Below, piece after piece: positions 52,064-60,622 of a stretch of 64,000 bases of DNA. Both the position numbers and the translations under genes were made by a program. The DNA comes from Olleya namhaensis (GTDB lineage Bacteria > Bacteroidota > Bacteroidia > Flavobacteriales > Flavobacteriaceae). Positions within the stretch are counted from its first letter, which is position 1, and each line of letters opens with the position of its first letter. The notes under the pieces are model-generated. The model was not told where the DNA came from, did not search any database, and saw only the letters and a program-made list of their open reading frames with translations. Location of the stretch: contig NZ_FORM01000007.1 of NCBI RefSeq assembly GCF_900114005.1, forward strand, positions 1-64,000, in the 5' to 3' direction.

Positions 52064-53314
52064 TTAGGATTGCTTAAAAGAAGTGTCGTTTGGTAGTTCA
52101 AACAATTCTAAATCAAAGTAAGGTACAGCAGCTAAAAAGTGATCAAACAAGTCACTCATTACGTATTCATAACTTTCCCAACGCTTATCCTTAGTAAAGC
52201 AGTAAATCTCTAAAGGAATACCTTGTGCGGTTGGTTGTAATTGTCTAGCCATTAGTAACATGTCGTTATTAATAGCAGAATGTTGCTCTAAATATGTTTG
52301 AATAAATTTTCTAAAAACACCAATATTAGTCAGGTTTCGTCCGTTAATTAAAACAGATTTATCAATAGTGTGTGACGCATTAAAGCTATTTATTTTATCC
52401 TGCATTGTGTTTAAATACACCGAAATTATCTCGATTTTTTTCAAACGTTCAATGTCTTCTGTATTTAAATACTTTATAGACGTTTGCTTGATTAGCATAT
52501 GTCTTTTAATACGTCTACCGTCAGAGTTTGTCATTCCTCTCCAGTTTTTAAACGAATCCGATATCAACGCATAAGTTGGAATAGTGGTAATAGTATTATC
52601 AAAATTCTGAACCTTTACCGTCGCTAAATTTATTTCAATAACATCTCCATCTGCACCAAACTTTTCAAATGTAATCCAGTCACCAATGCGGACCATATCA
52701 TTAATAGACACTTGTATACTAGCAACAAATCCTAGAATGGTGTCCTTAAAAATCAATAAAATAATGGCTGTAGCAGCACCAAAACCTGTAATAAATTTCC
52801 AAAGCGAATCGCCTCCAATAATTACTGCCAATGCCAAACCAGCTCCAACAACCCAAGCAAATATCATAAATACCTGAATATAACTATCAATAGGTTTATC
52901 TCTTAATCTTGGTAAGGTTTTAAAGTAATTTTTAAGTGTATTTAATAAGCTTCTAACAATCCATAAACCTAATATAATCCCGGCAACTTGCATTAATTTT
53001 TCAAAAAACACATGTAGATTTTCAAAATCATTAAAAACTAAAGGAATACTTTCTATCGCTAAGTATAAAGCAGGAATATGTGCTATGTTTCTTGGGACGC
53101 GGTTAGCGATTAGTAAATCGTCAAAATTAGATTTAGTAGTCGATGCCACTTTAGCAGACAATAGCCTTAAAACCTTTCTAATTAATAGATCTAATAGTAA
53201 AATTACAACCAGCGTAACTATTAAAAGCACCAATAAATTCAAGTATTTAGAGGTTACTTTACTAACTCCTAAATCTATAAAATAATCGTAAAAAAAATGG
53301 GCGTATTTAATCAT
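52064..53314 (-). CDS. MscS-family mechanosensitive channel
   Basis: The 416-residue membrane protein has four or more helices (about residues 22-50, 70-90, 105-125, 145-190) leading into the conserved MscS segment (TGFGAATAIILLIFKDTILGFVASIQVSINDMVRIGDWITF, split over pore helix and beta domain), then VIEINLATVKVQNFDNTITTIPT and NWRGMTNSDGRRIKR. It resembles the YbdG/YnaI-like group that opens under membrane tension to release solutes. It has its own candidate promoter and no linked genes. Confidence 0.93.
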   Translation of the reverse strand: MIKYAHFFYDYFIDLGVSKVTSKYLNLLVLLIVTLVVILLLDLLIRKVLRLLSAKVASTTKSNFDDLLIANRVPRNIAHIPALYLAIESIPLVFNDFENLHVFFEKLMQVAGIILGLWIVRSLLNTLKNYFKTLPRLRDKPIDSYIQVFMIFAWVVGAGLALAVIIGGDSLWKFITGFGAATAIILLIFKDTILGFVASIQVSINDMVRIGDWITFEKFGADGDVIEINLATVKVQNFDNTITTIPTYALISDSFKNWRGMTNSDGRRIKRHMLIKQTSIKYLNTEDIERLKKIEIISVYLNTMQDKINSFNASHTIDKSVLINGRNLTNIGVFRKFIQTYLEQHSAINNDMLLMARQLQPTAQGIPLEIYCFTKDKRWESYEYVMSDLFDHFLAAVPYFDLELFELPNDTSFKQS

Positions 53315-53335
53315 GAAATATGTTGCTAATTAGTA

Positions 53336-53343
53336 CAAAAGTA
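53336..53343 (-). promoter_or_regulatory. Candidate -7 box (TACTTTTG) for the MscS-like gene
   Basis: The TAnnTTTG match is 22 bp upstream of the start codon at 53314. No clear -33 TTG is present. Confidence 0.4.
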
Positions 53344-53387
53344 ATGTGTTTTATACGATTACTATAGTATTAAAAATTAAAGATACG

Positions 53388-53978
53388 TTAAAGTATCTCT
53401 TTTAGATTTTCTATAGGAAAAACAGCACCAGAAGGCATAGCATTTAATAGAATATTACCAACTCTAACACGCACTAATCTTAAGGTTGGACAGTTAACAG
53501 CACTTGTCATTTTACGCACTTGCCTAAATTTTCCTTCTGTTAAAGTTACAGAAATCCAAGTGGTTGGACCATGTCTGGCGTCTCTTATTTTTTGAGACCG
53601 TTCTGGTAATTCTGGTAATGCTTCCAATTTAAAGACCTTACATGGTTTTGTCATGTACTTTTTACCGTTAAAACCAATTTCTACACCATCGCATAATTCT
53701 TGTATCGCTTCCGCGGAAATTGCGCCATCAACTAAAGCGTAGTATTCTTTTTCAATTCCGGATTGATTAATATGGTCACTTAATTTTCCGTCTGTAGTAA
53801 GTAGGAGTAGACCTTCACTTTTTTCGTCTAAACGACCAATAGGCATTGTACCTTCTGGGAATACACCCAACTCACTTAAAAAACGCTTACGTTGTTCTTT
53901 ACTAGCATTACTAGAAAACTGACTAAGCATTTTATAGGGTTTGTATATTTTAAAGTGTTGCTGGTTCTCGTTTTCCAA
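53388..53978 (-). CDS. rRNA large-subunit pseudouridine synthase, RsuA/RluE-type
   Basis: The 196-residue enzyme lacks an S4 domain and starts directly with the catalytic fold (HFKIYKPYKMLSQFS). The catalytic Asp is in PIGRLDEKSEGLLLLTTDG (about residue 50). Later motifs are KEYYALVDG, WISVTLTEGKFRQVRKM and LRLVRVRVGNI. The compact form matches RluE, which modifies 23S rRNA, but the exact site is not proved. The start is a TTG at 53978; the next ATG would delete the conserved KPYK segment and an in-frame stop lies upstream. A long repeat array follows on its 5' side. Confidence 0.92.
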   Translation of the reverse strand: MENENQQHFKIYKPYKMLSQFSSNASKEQRKRFLSELGVFPEGTMPIGRLDEKSEGLLLLTTDGKLSDHINQSGIEKEYYALVDGAISAEAIQELCDGVEIGFNGKKYMTKPCKVFKLEALPELPERSQKIRDARHGPTTWISVTLTEGKFRQVRKMTSAVNCPTLRLVRVRVGNILLNAMPSGAVFPIENLKEIL

Positions 53979-54059
53979 AATAATGATTTTGTCGTTTTAA
54001 GTTATAATGCGGGTTTTGATATGTTTATAAATTACTACTTTAATTGATTTATTGCTATT

Positions 54060-55103
54060 GTCATTCTGCGCTACGACGCAGAATCCACTTTTAATTCCTC
54101 TACTTACTATTACAAACAGAACGTTTAATGCGCTTCTCGATACAATTTTTCATGCTTCAAAATCACTCGAAGTGACGTTGTGTTTATCGAAATGTTAGCT
54201 TTATTTTCATAGTTTAATCATCTCGTTTGTCATTCTGTGCTACGACGCAGAATCCACTTTTAATTCCTCTAGTTACTGTTACAAACAGATCGTTTAATGC
54301 GCTTCTCGATACAATTTTTCATGCTTCAAAATCACTCGAAGTGACGTTGTGTTTATCGCAATGATAGCTTTGTTTCCATAGCTTAATCATCTCGTTTGCC
54401 ATTCTGCGCTACGACGCAAAATCCACTTTTAATTCCTCTATTCACTATCACAAACAGAACGTTTAATGCGCTTCTCGATACAATTTTTCATGCTTCAAAA
54501 TCACTCGAAGTGACGTTGTGTTTATCGCAATGATAGCTTTGTTTCCATAGCTTAATCATCTCGTTTGTCATTCTGCGCTACGACGCAGAATCCACTTTTA
54601 ATTCCCCTAATTACTATTACAAACAGATCGTTTAATGCGCTTCTCGATACAATTTTTAATACTTCAAATTCACTCGAAGTGACGTTGTGTTTATCGAAAT
54701 GTTAGCTTCGTTTCCATAGCTCAATCATCTCGTTTGTCATTCTACGCTACGACGCAGAATCCACTTTTAATTCCTATAGTTACTATTACAAACATAACGT
54801 ATAATGCGCTTCTCGATACAATTTTTCATGGTTCAAAATCACTCGAAATGACGATGTGTTTATCGAAATGTTAGCTTTGTTTCCATAGTTTAATCATCTC
54901 GTTTGTCATTCTGCGCTACGACGCAGAATCCACTTTTAATTCCTCTAGTTACTATTACAAACATAACGTATAATGCGCTTCTCGATACAATTTTTAATAC
55001 TTCAAAATCACTTGAAGTGACGTTGTGTTTAACGCAATGATAGCTTCGTTTTCATAGTTTAATCATCTCGTTTGTTATTCTGCGCTACGACGCAGAATCC
55101 ACG
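54060..55103. repeat. Tandem array: six complete 169-bp units plus a partial seventh
   Basis: The unit start GTCATTCTGCGCTACGACGC recurs at 54060, 54229, 54398, 54567, 54736, 54905 and 55074, always 169 bp apart. Units differ by scattered substitutions but no length change. Each has a hairpin ATTCTGCG-CTACGA-CGCAGAAT at the front (weakened in units 3 and 5), then GCGCTTCTCGATACAATTT and TCACTCGAAGTGACG. The latter core is shared with the array at 29.1 kb. The array fills nearly all of the gap between the pseudouridine synthase and topB genes (53979-55135); nothing else is seen there. Confidence 0.92.
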
Positions 55104-55135
55104 TTATAAAACCAAATATCCAAATTCAAACCCCA

Positions 55136-57430
55136 CTAACCATTCAAAATCTGAAACACTAAATCTTTAGTTAAAGGTTGTCCATTAGCCTTTTCACGAA
55201 TCAAATCATAACTAAATCTAAAGTCGCAACCCGTTTTGTAGGCACTACAACCATAAGCTGTTTTACCTTTAATAATAGTTCCTTTTTTACACTTAGGACA
55301 CGTTTTGTCATCTGTAGTATTAGTTGCTTTAGTTTGCTTAGGCTCTAACTTCAATTTAAAATTATCGTCAAAACGTAGCAAACCTTCAACAGAAGTATCA
55401 TTAATCTTAAAACCTTTCAAATTTACTGTAGATCCTTTATCTAATAAACGTTTGTACTGGTTTTCGGATATAGTCTTTTCACCAAAACTAAAAGGAAGCA
55501 CAAAATCACATGTCTTACCATAGTTAGTGCATCCATAGGCGCTTTTTCCTTTTAAAATCTGTCCTGCTTTACATTTAGGGCATGCTTTTCCAACAATGCC
55601 TTTAGCGCTAGCTTTAGCTTTTGGTTTAGCCTTGGTTGCTTTTTCAGATTTGTTATTAGTGTAACTAATTTTGGCTTCTACTTTTTCGCTTCGCACTTCG
55701 TAGACCAATTGATCTACCATATGCTTCATGTTTTTTATGAATGCTGAAGCAGAATATTCGCCTTTCTCAATATCTTTTAGCTGTTTTTCCCAAAGACCAG
55801 TCAATTCTGCCGATTTTAATAAATCATTTCTAATAATATCAATCAACTGAATACCGGTAACAGTTGGTAGTACTTGCTTTTTATTACGTTTTATATACTT
55901 ACGTCTAAATAGCGTCTCGATAATATTGGCACGGGTAGAAGGTCTTCCAATACCGTTTTCTTTCATCAAATCTCGCAACTCATCATCATCCACTTGCTTA
56001 CCTGCTGTTTCCATTGCGCGTAACAAGGTGGCTTCTGTAAATTGATTTGGCGGCTTGGTTTGTTTTTCTAAAAAACTAGGTTCGTGTGGTCCTTTTTCGC
56101 CTTTTACAAACGTTGGTAAAAGACCGGATTCACGATTAGAACTGTCTTTAGTTTCAAACACAACACGCCATCCTTTTTCTAATATTTCTTTACCTGTAGT
56201 TTTAAAGTTTACACTTTCGGCTTTACCAATAACCGTAGTATTTGCCACTTTACAATCGTCATAAAATACAGCAATAAAACGACGTGTAATAATATCATAC
56301 ACTTGTTGCTGATTGTATTGCAAATTACTTTGGACCCCCGTTGGTATAATCGCGTGGTGATCCGTAACCTTTGCATCATCAAAAACTTTTTTTGATTTTT
56401 TTATCTTCTTTGTTAAAACAGGAGCAGTTAATGTTGCGTAATTAGTTAGGTTTTTTAAAATACCTGCTACTTTTGGATAAATATCATTTGGTAAAAACGT
56501 GGTGTCTACTCTTGGATAGGTGACTACTTTCATTTCGTACAATTTCTGTACTATTTTTAAAGTTTCGTCTGCCGAAAACCCAAATTTTGTATTACAATAG
56601 ACCTGTAACCCTGTTAAATCGAATAGTTTTGGCGCATATTCATTACCCTTTTTCTTTGTAATTGACACAATTTCAAAATCATGTGCTTTTACAATATTGG
56701 CTAACTTCTCACCATCTTCCATTTTTAAAAATCGCCCTTCCTCATAACTAAATAAGGTGTCACGATACATGGTTTGCAGTTCCCAATAGGGTTGGGGCTT
56801 AAAATTTTCGATTTCTTTCCAACGGTTTACTACCATTGCTAAGGTTGGTGTTTGTACACGTCCAACACTTAATACTTGTTTGTAACCACCATATTTAACA
56901 GTATACAAACGTGTGGCATTCATACCTAAAAGCCAATCTCCAATTGCTCTTGAAAACCCAGCATAGTACAAATTATCATATTTAGAACTTGGTTCTAACT
57001 TCAAAAAGCCTTCTTTAATAGCTTCTGTTGTTAGAGAGCTAATCCAAAGGCGTTGCACTTCTCCTTTATAACTAGCTTGATCTAAAACCCAACGTTGTAT
57101 TAATTCTCCTTCTGTCCCGGCATCCCCACAATTTATAACTACATCTGCTTTATCAAATAAGCTTTTTACAATTCTAAATTGCTTTTGGATTCCTGAATCT
57201 TTGGTAACTTTAGTTTCAAATTTTTCAGGAAGCATTGGTAAGTTGTTTAAATCCCAACTTTTCCAATACGGTTTATAGTCGTTTGGTTCTTTTAAAGTAC
57301 ATAAATGGCCAAACGTATAAGTTACTGCGTACCCGTTACCCTCATAGTAACCATCACGCTTTGTGTTGGCACCTAATACTTGCGCAATTTCTCTTGCTAC
57401 ACTTGGTTTCTCGGCAATACAGACTTTCAT
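55136..57430 (-). CDS. topB: DNA topoisomerase III
   Basis: The 764-residue type IA topoisomerase relaxes and decatenates DNA by nicking one strand. The N-terminal TOPRIM domain has AEKPSVAREIAQVLG and NCGDAGTEGELIQRWV. The active-site Tyr is in VVTYPRVDTTFLPND (about residue 306). ENGIGRPSTRANIIETLFRRKYI is the conserved C-terminal catalytic-core block. Two topoisomerase zinc-ribbon-like modules end the protein (CPKCKAGQILKGKSAYGC at about 613 and CPKCKKGTIIKGKTAYGC at about 705). All key residues are present. The 3' end runs up to the 169-bp repeat array. Confidence 0.96.
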   Translation of the reverse strand: MKVCIAEKPSVAREIAQVLGANTKRDGYYEGNGYAVTYTFGHLCTLKEPNDYKPYWKSWDLNNLPMLPEKFETKVTKDSGIQKQFRIVKSLFDKADVVINCGDAGTEGELIQRWVLDQASYKGEVQRLWISSLTTEAIKEGFLKLEPSSKYDNLYYAGFSRAIGDWLLGMNATRLYTVKYGGYKQVLSVGRVQTPTLAMVVNRWKEIENFKPQPYWELQTMYRDTLFSYEEGRFLKMEDGEKLANIVKAHDFEIVSITKKKGNEYAPKLFDLTGLQVYCNTKFGFSADETLKIVQKLYEMKVVTYPRVDTTFLPNDIYPKVAGILKNLTNYATLTAPVLTKKIKKSKKVFDDAKVTDHHAIIPTGVQSNLQYNQQQVYDIITRRFIAVFYDDCKVANTTVIGKAESVNFKTTGKEILEKGWRVVFETKDSSNRESGLLPTFVKGEKGPHEPSFLEKQTKPPNQFTEATLLRAMETAGKQVDDDELRDLMKENGIGRPSTRANIIETLFRRKYIKRNKKQVLPTVTGIQLIDIIRNDLLKSAELTGLWEKQLKDIEKGEYSASAFIKNMKHMVDQLVYEVRSEKVEAKISYTNNKSEKATKAKPKAKASAKGIVGKACPKCKAGQILKGKSAYGCTNYGKTCDFVLPFSFGEKTISENQYKRLLDKGSTVNLKGFKINDTSVEGLLRFDDNFKLKLEPKQTKATNTTDDKTCPKCKKGTIIKGKTAYGCSAYKTGCDFRFSYDLIREKANGQPLTKDLVFQILNG

Positions 57431-57642
57431 GTGGTGGTATCTATTATTTTAAAAAAGACGCGTGTAACATTCTTAAAAACCAACAAATGTATTGGATCAT
57501 TTAAATGAGAATGACACTTTTTACGACTAAATTTAGAGTTGCAAAATAAGTGAATTTGTTAAGGTAATGAAAGGGTTTTGTAAGGAGTTATTAACGAAAC
57601 CTTTTTAAGCCCGTTTTTGTTCAAGTAATCGCAGAAATTTAG

Positions 57643-58086
57643 TTATTTATTACGATTAAAAATCTTGTTTTTAATAAGCACAATTCGTTGTGTTATTTTG
57701 GTTTTATTAGCATACCAGTTAAAACACGCCATAGTTGCAATTAAAGTTATAAAAGCTAAAGTTCCTAAAGCGCCACCGTATCCATTAAAAAAGTGGCTTT
57801 TATTAACGTAAATTACACTAAAAAATACACCAGCGATAGCCAATAATAAATAGTTTTTTGAGCCTTTCGGCGAAGCCATGCCGATAAAAGACGTTCCGAT
57901 AAAAACAATAGGAATTGTATTGGTAAGGTAACTACTTAGCACGTTTGGAAACCAGTAAAAAAACAAGCCAACAATTAGAGCTAAAACAGCAGATGCCCTA
58001 ACAGCACCCTGATTTAGCTCCTCACTAACATAATAAGTTAATGTCGCGCCAAGTATTCCAGTTATAGCTAAAATGATTAAATTCAT
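57643..58086 (-). CDS. Small polytopic membrane protein B (paired), unknown
   Basis: The 147-residue protein has about five hydrophobic segments. FIGTSFIGMASPKG and GYGGALGTLAFITL align with matching segments of the upstream gene product (AFVGMSSAEI and GIGGKLGALAFAGV), so the two are probably diverged copies. Its start overlaps the upstream stop by 4 bp, indicating coupled translation. No known family is recognised; a heteromeric membrane complex is plausible. Confidence 0.78.
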   Translation of the reverse strand: MNLIILAITGILGATLTYYVSEELNQGAVRASAVLALIVGLFFYWFPNVLSSYLTNTIPIVFIGTSFIGMASPKGSKNYLLLAIAGVFFSVIYVNKSHFFNGYGGALGTLAFITLIATMACFNWYANKTKITQRIVLIKNKIFNRNK

Positions 58087-58646
58087 ATAAATAAATAATA
58101 AAGTAATGAAACCATAGAAACGCCAGCAAATGCTAATGCACCTAATTTACCACCAATACCCAAGAATAAATTTTTAGACAACATAAAAAGCCCCCCAGTA
58201 ATTAATCCTGCAACTATTACAAATGTTATTGTCGGAGTGATTTCGGCACTGGACATACCAACAAAAGCACCACAATATATGGCACCCGGTATTTTTTTTA
58301 TGTACATGGATTGCTTATTCAATACAGGAACAAATGAAGCTAAAGTGCCTGTAATTCCGGCAGATAAAACACTACTAAAACCAATATGAATGTTTAGTCC
58401 GTAACAAAACACTGCGCCAATAGGCACCCAAATAGCAACTCCTATTTTCTCGTAATCGTAGGTATCATGGTGTAAATCCAAATACCGATAAGCAAAAAAC
58501 ACAGCAACAGTAATAACGATAATATAAAACAGTATTGTAAAATTAGCAGCTTCGTATTTTTCTTTAGCTATCATAAATAAAAACACCATTTGTATAATTA
58601 ATAGTGTAATTATGGTAAACGATCTAATATTTTTATGCTTTTTCAT
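58083..58646 (-). CDS. Small polytopic membrane protein A (paired), unknown
   Basis: The 187-residue protein has about six hydrophobic segments. After two N-terminal helices come a polar stretch (YLDLHHDTYDYEKIG), then VLSAGITGTLASFVP, GAIYCGAFVGMSSAEITP and GIGGKLGALAFAG. Gly-rich motifs GAFVGMSS and GGKLGALAF recur in the overlapping downstream gene. It begins the two-gene unit. Function unknown. Confidence 0.78.
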   Translation of the reverse strand: MKKHKNIRSFTIITLLIIQMVFLFMIAKEKYEAANFTILFYIIVITVAVFFAYRYLDLHHDTYDYEKIGVAIWVPIGAVFCYGLNIHIGFSSVLSAGITGTLASFVPVLNKQSMYIKKIPGAIYCGAFVGMSSAEITPTITFVIVAGLITGGLFMLSKNLFLGIGGKLGALAFAGVSMVSLLYYLFI

Positions 58647-58765
58647 TAATAAAACAAAGGGTGCTATAGGTTTACGTTTAGATAAATGATACGTTGTTTA
58701 ACTCCATTTAAAGGTCAAAAGTAATTGTAACATATAAGTGTTTCACAAAATTAATTTAAAAAAAC

Positions 58766-58791
58766 GAAAAAGCCCCAAAAAGGGACTTTTC
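58766..58791 (-). terminator. Terminator after the DUF4139 gene
   Basis: GAAAAAGCCCC and GGGACTTTTC pair with a small internal mismatch and an A-rich loop. On the minus strand the stem is followed by T-rich sequence. It lies 25 bp past the stop at 58817. Confidence 0.65.
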
Positions 58792-58816
58792 ATTCTGCTT
58801 AATAAAGCCTTAAAAC

Positions 58817-60397
58817 TTATTTTATCCCTGTGACTGTATCATTTTTTGGATATTTAATACTGTACATAAACGAATTTACAACGGTTTCTCTTGCACCAAC
58901 CTGTAATGTCCATAATAGTTTACCCACATCCTCAGTATATTCAGCTTGGCCTTTTTCTTCTAAAACCACTTGAACATTTTTGTTTTTAGAGACAGGTATC
59001 TGATCTAAAATTTCGATAGTAATTGGTGTTCCTTTTTTGTTTTTTACAACAATATCATAGCCAATAGTTTCTTTAGTATTACTGCCAATAAATTTAGAAG
59101 ACCTATAATCTTTTATAGGTGTGCGCTCCACAATAATACTGTTATCACGTCCCATGGATATCAATAATGCTTTAGCGGTTACTTCTGGATTAATAAAAGT
59201 AGTCCCCACAAAAGCACCTTCAAAAAAGATATTAGCTTGTCCAGAAACTAAATTATACTGACTCCAATCCGTTATTTTAGCTAGTAAAAAGGCACCTCTA
59301 TCTAATTTAGGAACCGTGTGATAGATGTAATCTGTATTTAAATCAAATGCTTGTAGTGCAACTAAATTTTGTTTTCCATCACTAACAATGGTGCGTTTAC
59401 TTAGAATATTAAAGTCAATAGTTAATTGATTTTCAGAGACACTTGATTGGTCAACATAACCGTTAGATTTTTGTCTATAGGCTGTATTTATAACTTCAAC
59501 TTCTTCCAAAGCAGCGTCTTGTTCTTTCTTAAATTGTTGTTGATAATAGATGTTAGCATATAATGGATTTAAAATAGGTCTATCGTTGTTTTGTGATGGA
59601 TTCCCGGTACTAATAGTTAATGTAACATCGTTCCAATCTAAACCTGTATTTTGATAAATTCCTGCTTTGTATGTTAGGCTAACTTTTTCGGTAATTCCTT
59701 CTGACCTTAAGTCATATAAAGGTTCCCATCCAACATTACCAACACTATATTTACAATCTAAAACTACTTTTTCTACTTGTTTCGATTCTATTTGTAATAC
59801 GATGTTACCACTAGGTTTATCAAATTCTGCGCTAAGCTCTTTTAACTGTTGGTTTAACTTTATAGCTTGTGCTCTAATAGGTTTTTCTGATGTTTCTAAT
59901 GCAATCAGTTCTTTTTTTATCTCTAAATATTTAGCACGATACACATTACTTAACTCTAAAACTTGTTGTGGTGTAAAGCTAGAATTTCCAGAACCTAGAT
60001 CTTGATTTTTATTAAGTATTTGCTCCATACCTAACAAGCTATTGCGTTGGTGTGACATCCATAGTAAATTACTATTTAAAGCCTCTAATTGTGTTTTTAA
60101 GGTTTCAATCTCTTTGTTGTTTGGTTTTGAGACTAAATAATTAGTTTCATATTTGGCAGAGATCAATACTGTGTTAGAATTATTAAACATAACCTGCAAA
60201 CTAGAAGGATTTATACTTGTAGAAATACCGGTTAACACAATATCTTGTCGTCCTATTTTGGTTGTAAATGACGCTTCTCTTTTTATCTCAGCATTGCTTT
60301 TAAATACTTTTACGGCTTCTATTTTTGACGGTACTTCAGTTTGTGCGGTAACCAATGTGGTTAGCATTAAGATGCATAGTGTAAATATATTTTTCAT
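58817..60397 (-). CDS. DUF4139 (mucoidy inhibitor MuiA-like) exported protein
   Basis: The 526-residue protein has a signal peptide (KNIFTLCILMLTTLVTAQ), an N-terminal DUF4140 part (KIEAVKVFKSNAEIKREAS, IVLTGISTSINPSSLQV), a coiled-coil linker (about residues 85-190) and a C-terminal DUF4139 beta-domain (VGWEPLYDLRSE, LTYKAGIYQNTGLDWNDVTLTISTGNP). Such proteins are found across bacteria; a Mucor homologue is linked to mucoidy, but the bacterial function is not established. Seventeen extra residues precede ATG 60397 in frame, but the signal peptide fixes the start here. It diverges from the histidine kinase gene. Confidence 0.88.
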   Translation of the reverse strand: MKNIFTLCILMLTTLVTAQTEVPSKIEAVKVFKSNAEIKREASFTTKIGRQDIVLTGISTSINPSSLQVMFNNSNTVLISAKYETNYLVSKPNNKEIETLKTQLEALNSNLLWMSHQRNSLLGMEQILNKNQDLGSGNSSFTPQQVLELSNVYRAKYLEIKKELIALETSEKPIRAQAIKLNQQLKELSAEFDKPSGNIVLQIESKQVEKVVLDCKYSVGNVGWEPLYDLRSEGITEKVSLTYKAGIYQNTGLDWNDVTLTISTGNPSQNNDRPILNPLYANIYYQQQFKKEQDAALEEVEVINTAYRQKSNGYVDQSSVSENQLTIDFNILSKRTIVSDGKQNLVALQAFDLNTDYIYHTVPKLDRGAFLLAKITDWSQYNLVSGQANIFFEGAFVGTTFINPEVTAKALLISMGRDNSIIVERTPIKDYRSSKFIGSNTKETIGYDIVVKNKKGTPITIEILDQIPVSKNKNVQVVLEEKGQAEYTEDVGKLLWTLQVGARETVVNSFMYSIKYPKNDTVTGIK

Positions 60398-60448
60398 AAC
60401 GTTGTTTTTTACGAAACTATCGTAAATACAAACAAAAATTAAGACCAA

Positions 60449-60526
60449 TGAGTCAACCTAAAGTTTGAGTGAGTCAACTAATACTTTTAACAAGGCTACA
60501 ACATATTGGTTAACCAAATTGGTTAA
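60449..60526. promoter_or_regulatory. Direct repeats and palindrome between the DUF4139 and kinase genes
   Basis: TGAGTCAAC occurs at 60449 and 60470, exactly 21 bp apart. Further on is the perfect palindrome TTGGTTAACCAA (60506-60517), followed by a second TTGGTTAA at 60519. The 225-bp divergent gap has no other recognised feature. These are candidate regulator sites. Confidence 0.4.
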
Positions 60527-60622
60527 ACTATTATGAAATCTTGTTGTTGTACACCGAAAAACATTAGTTTTCTTTGTTTATAAAAGCATAACTAGTTATC
60601 TTATAGAAATAAACCCTACTTA

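Noticed and set aside
54060-55103. CRISPR array
   Set aside because: The unit is 169 bp with no separate short repeat and unique spacer pattern, and no cas genes are near.
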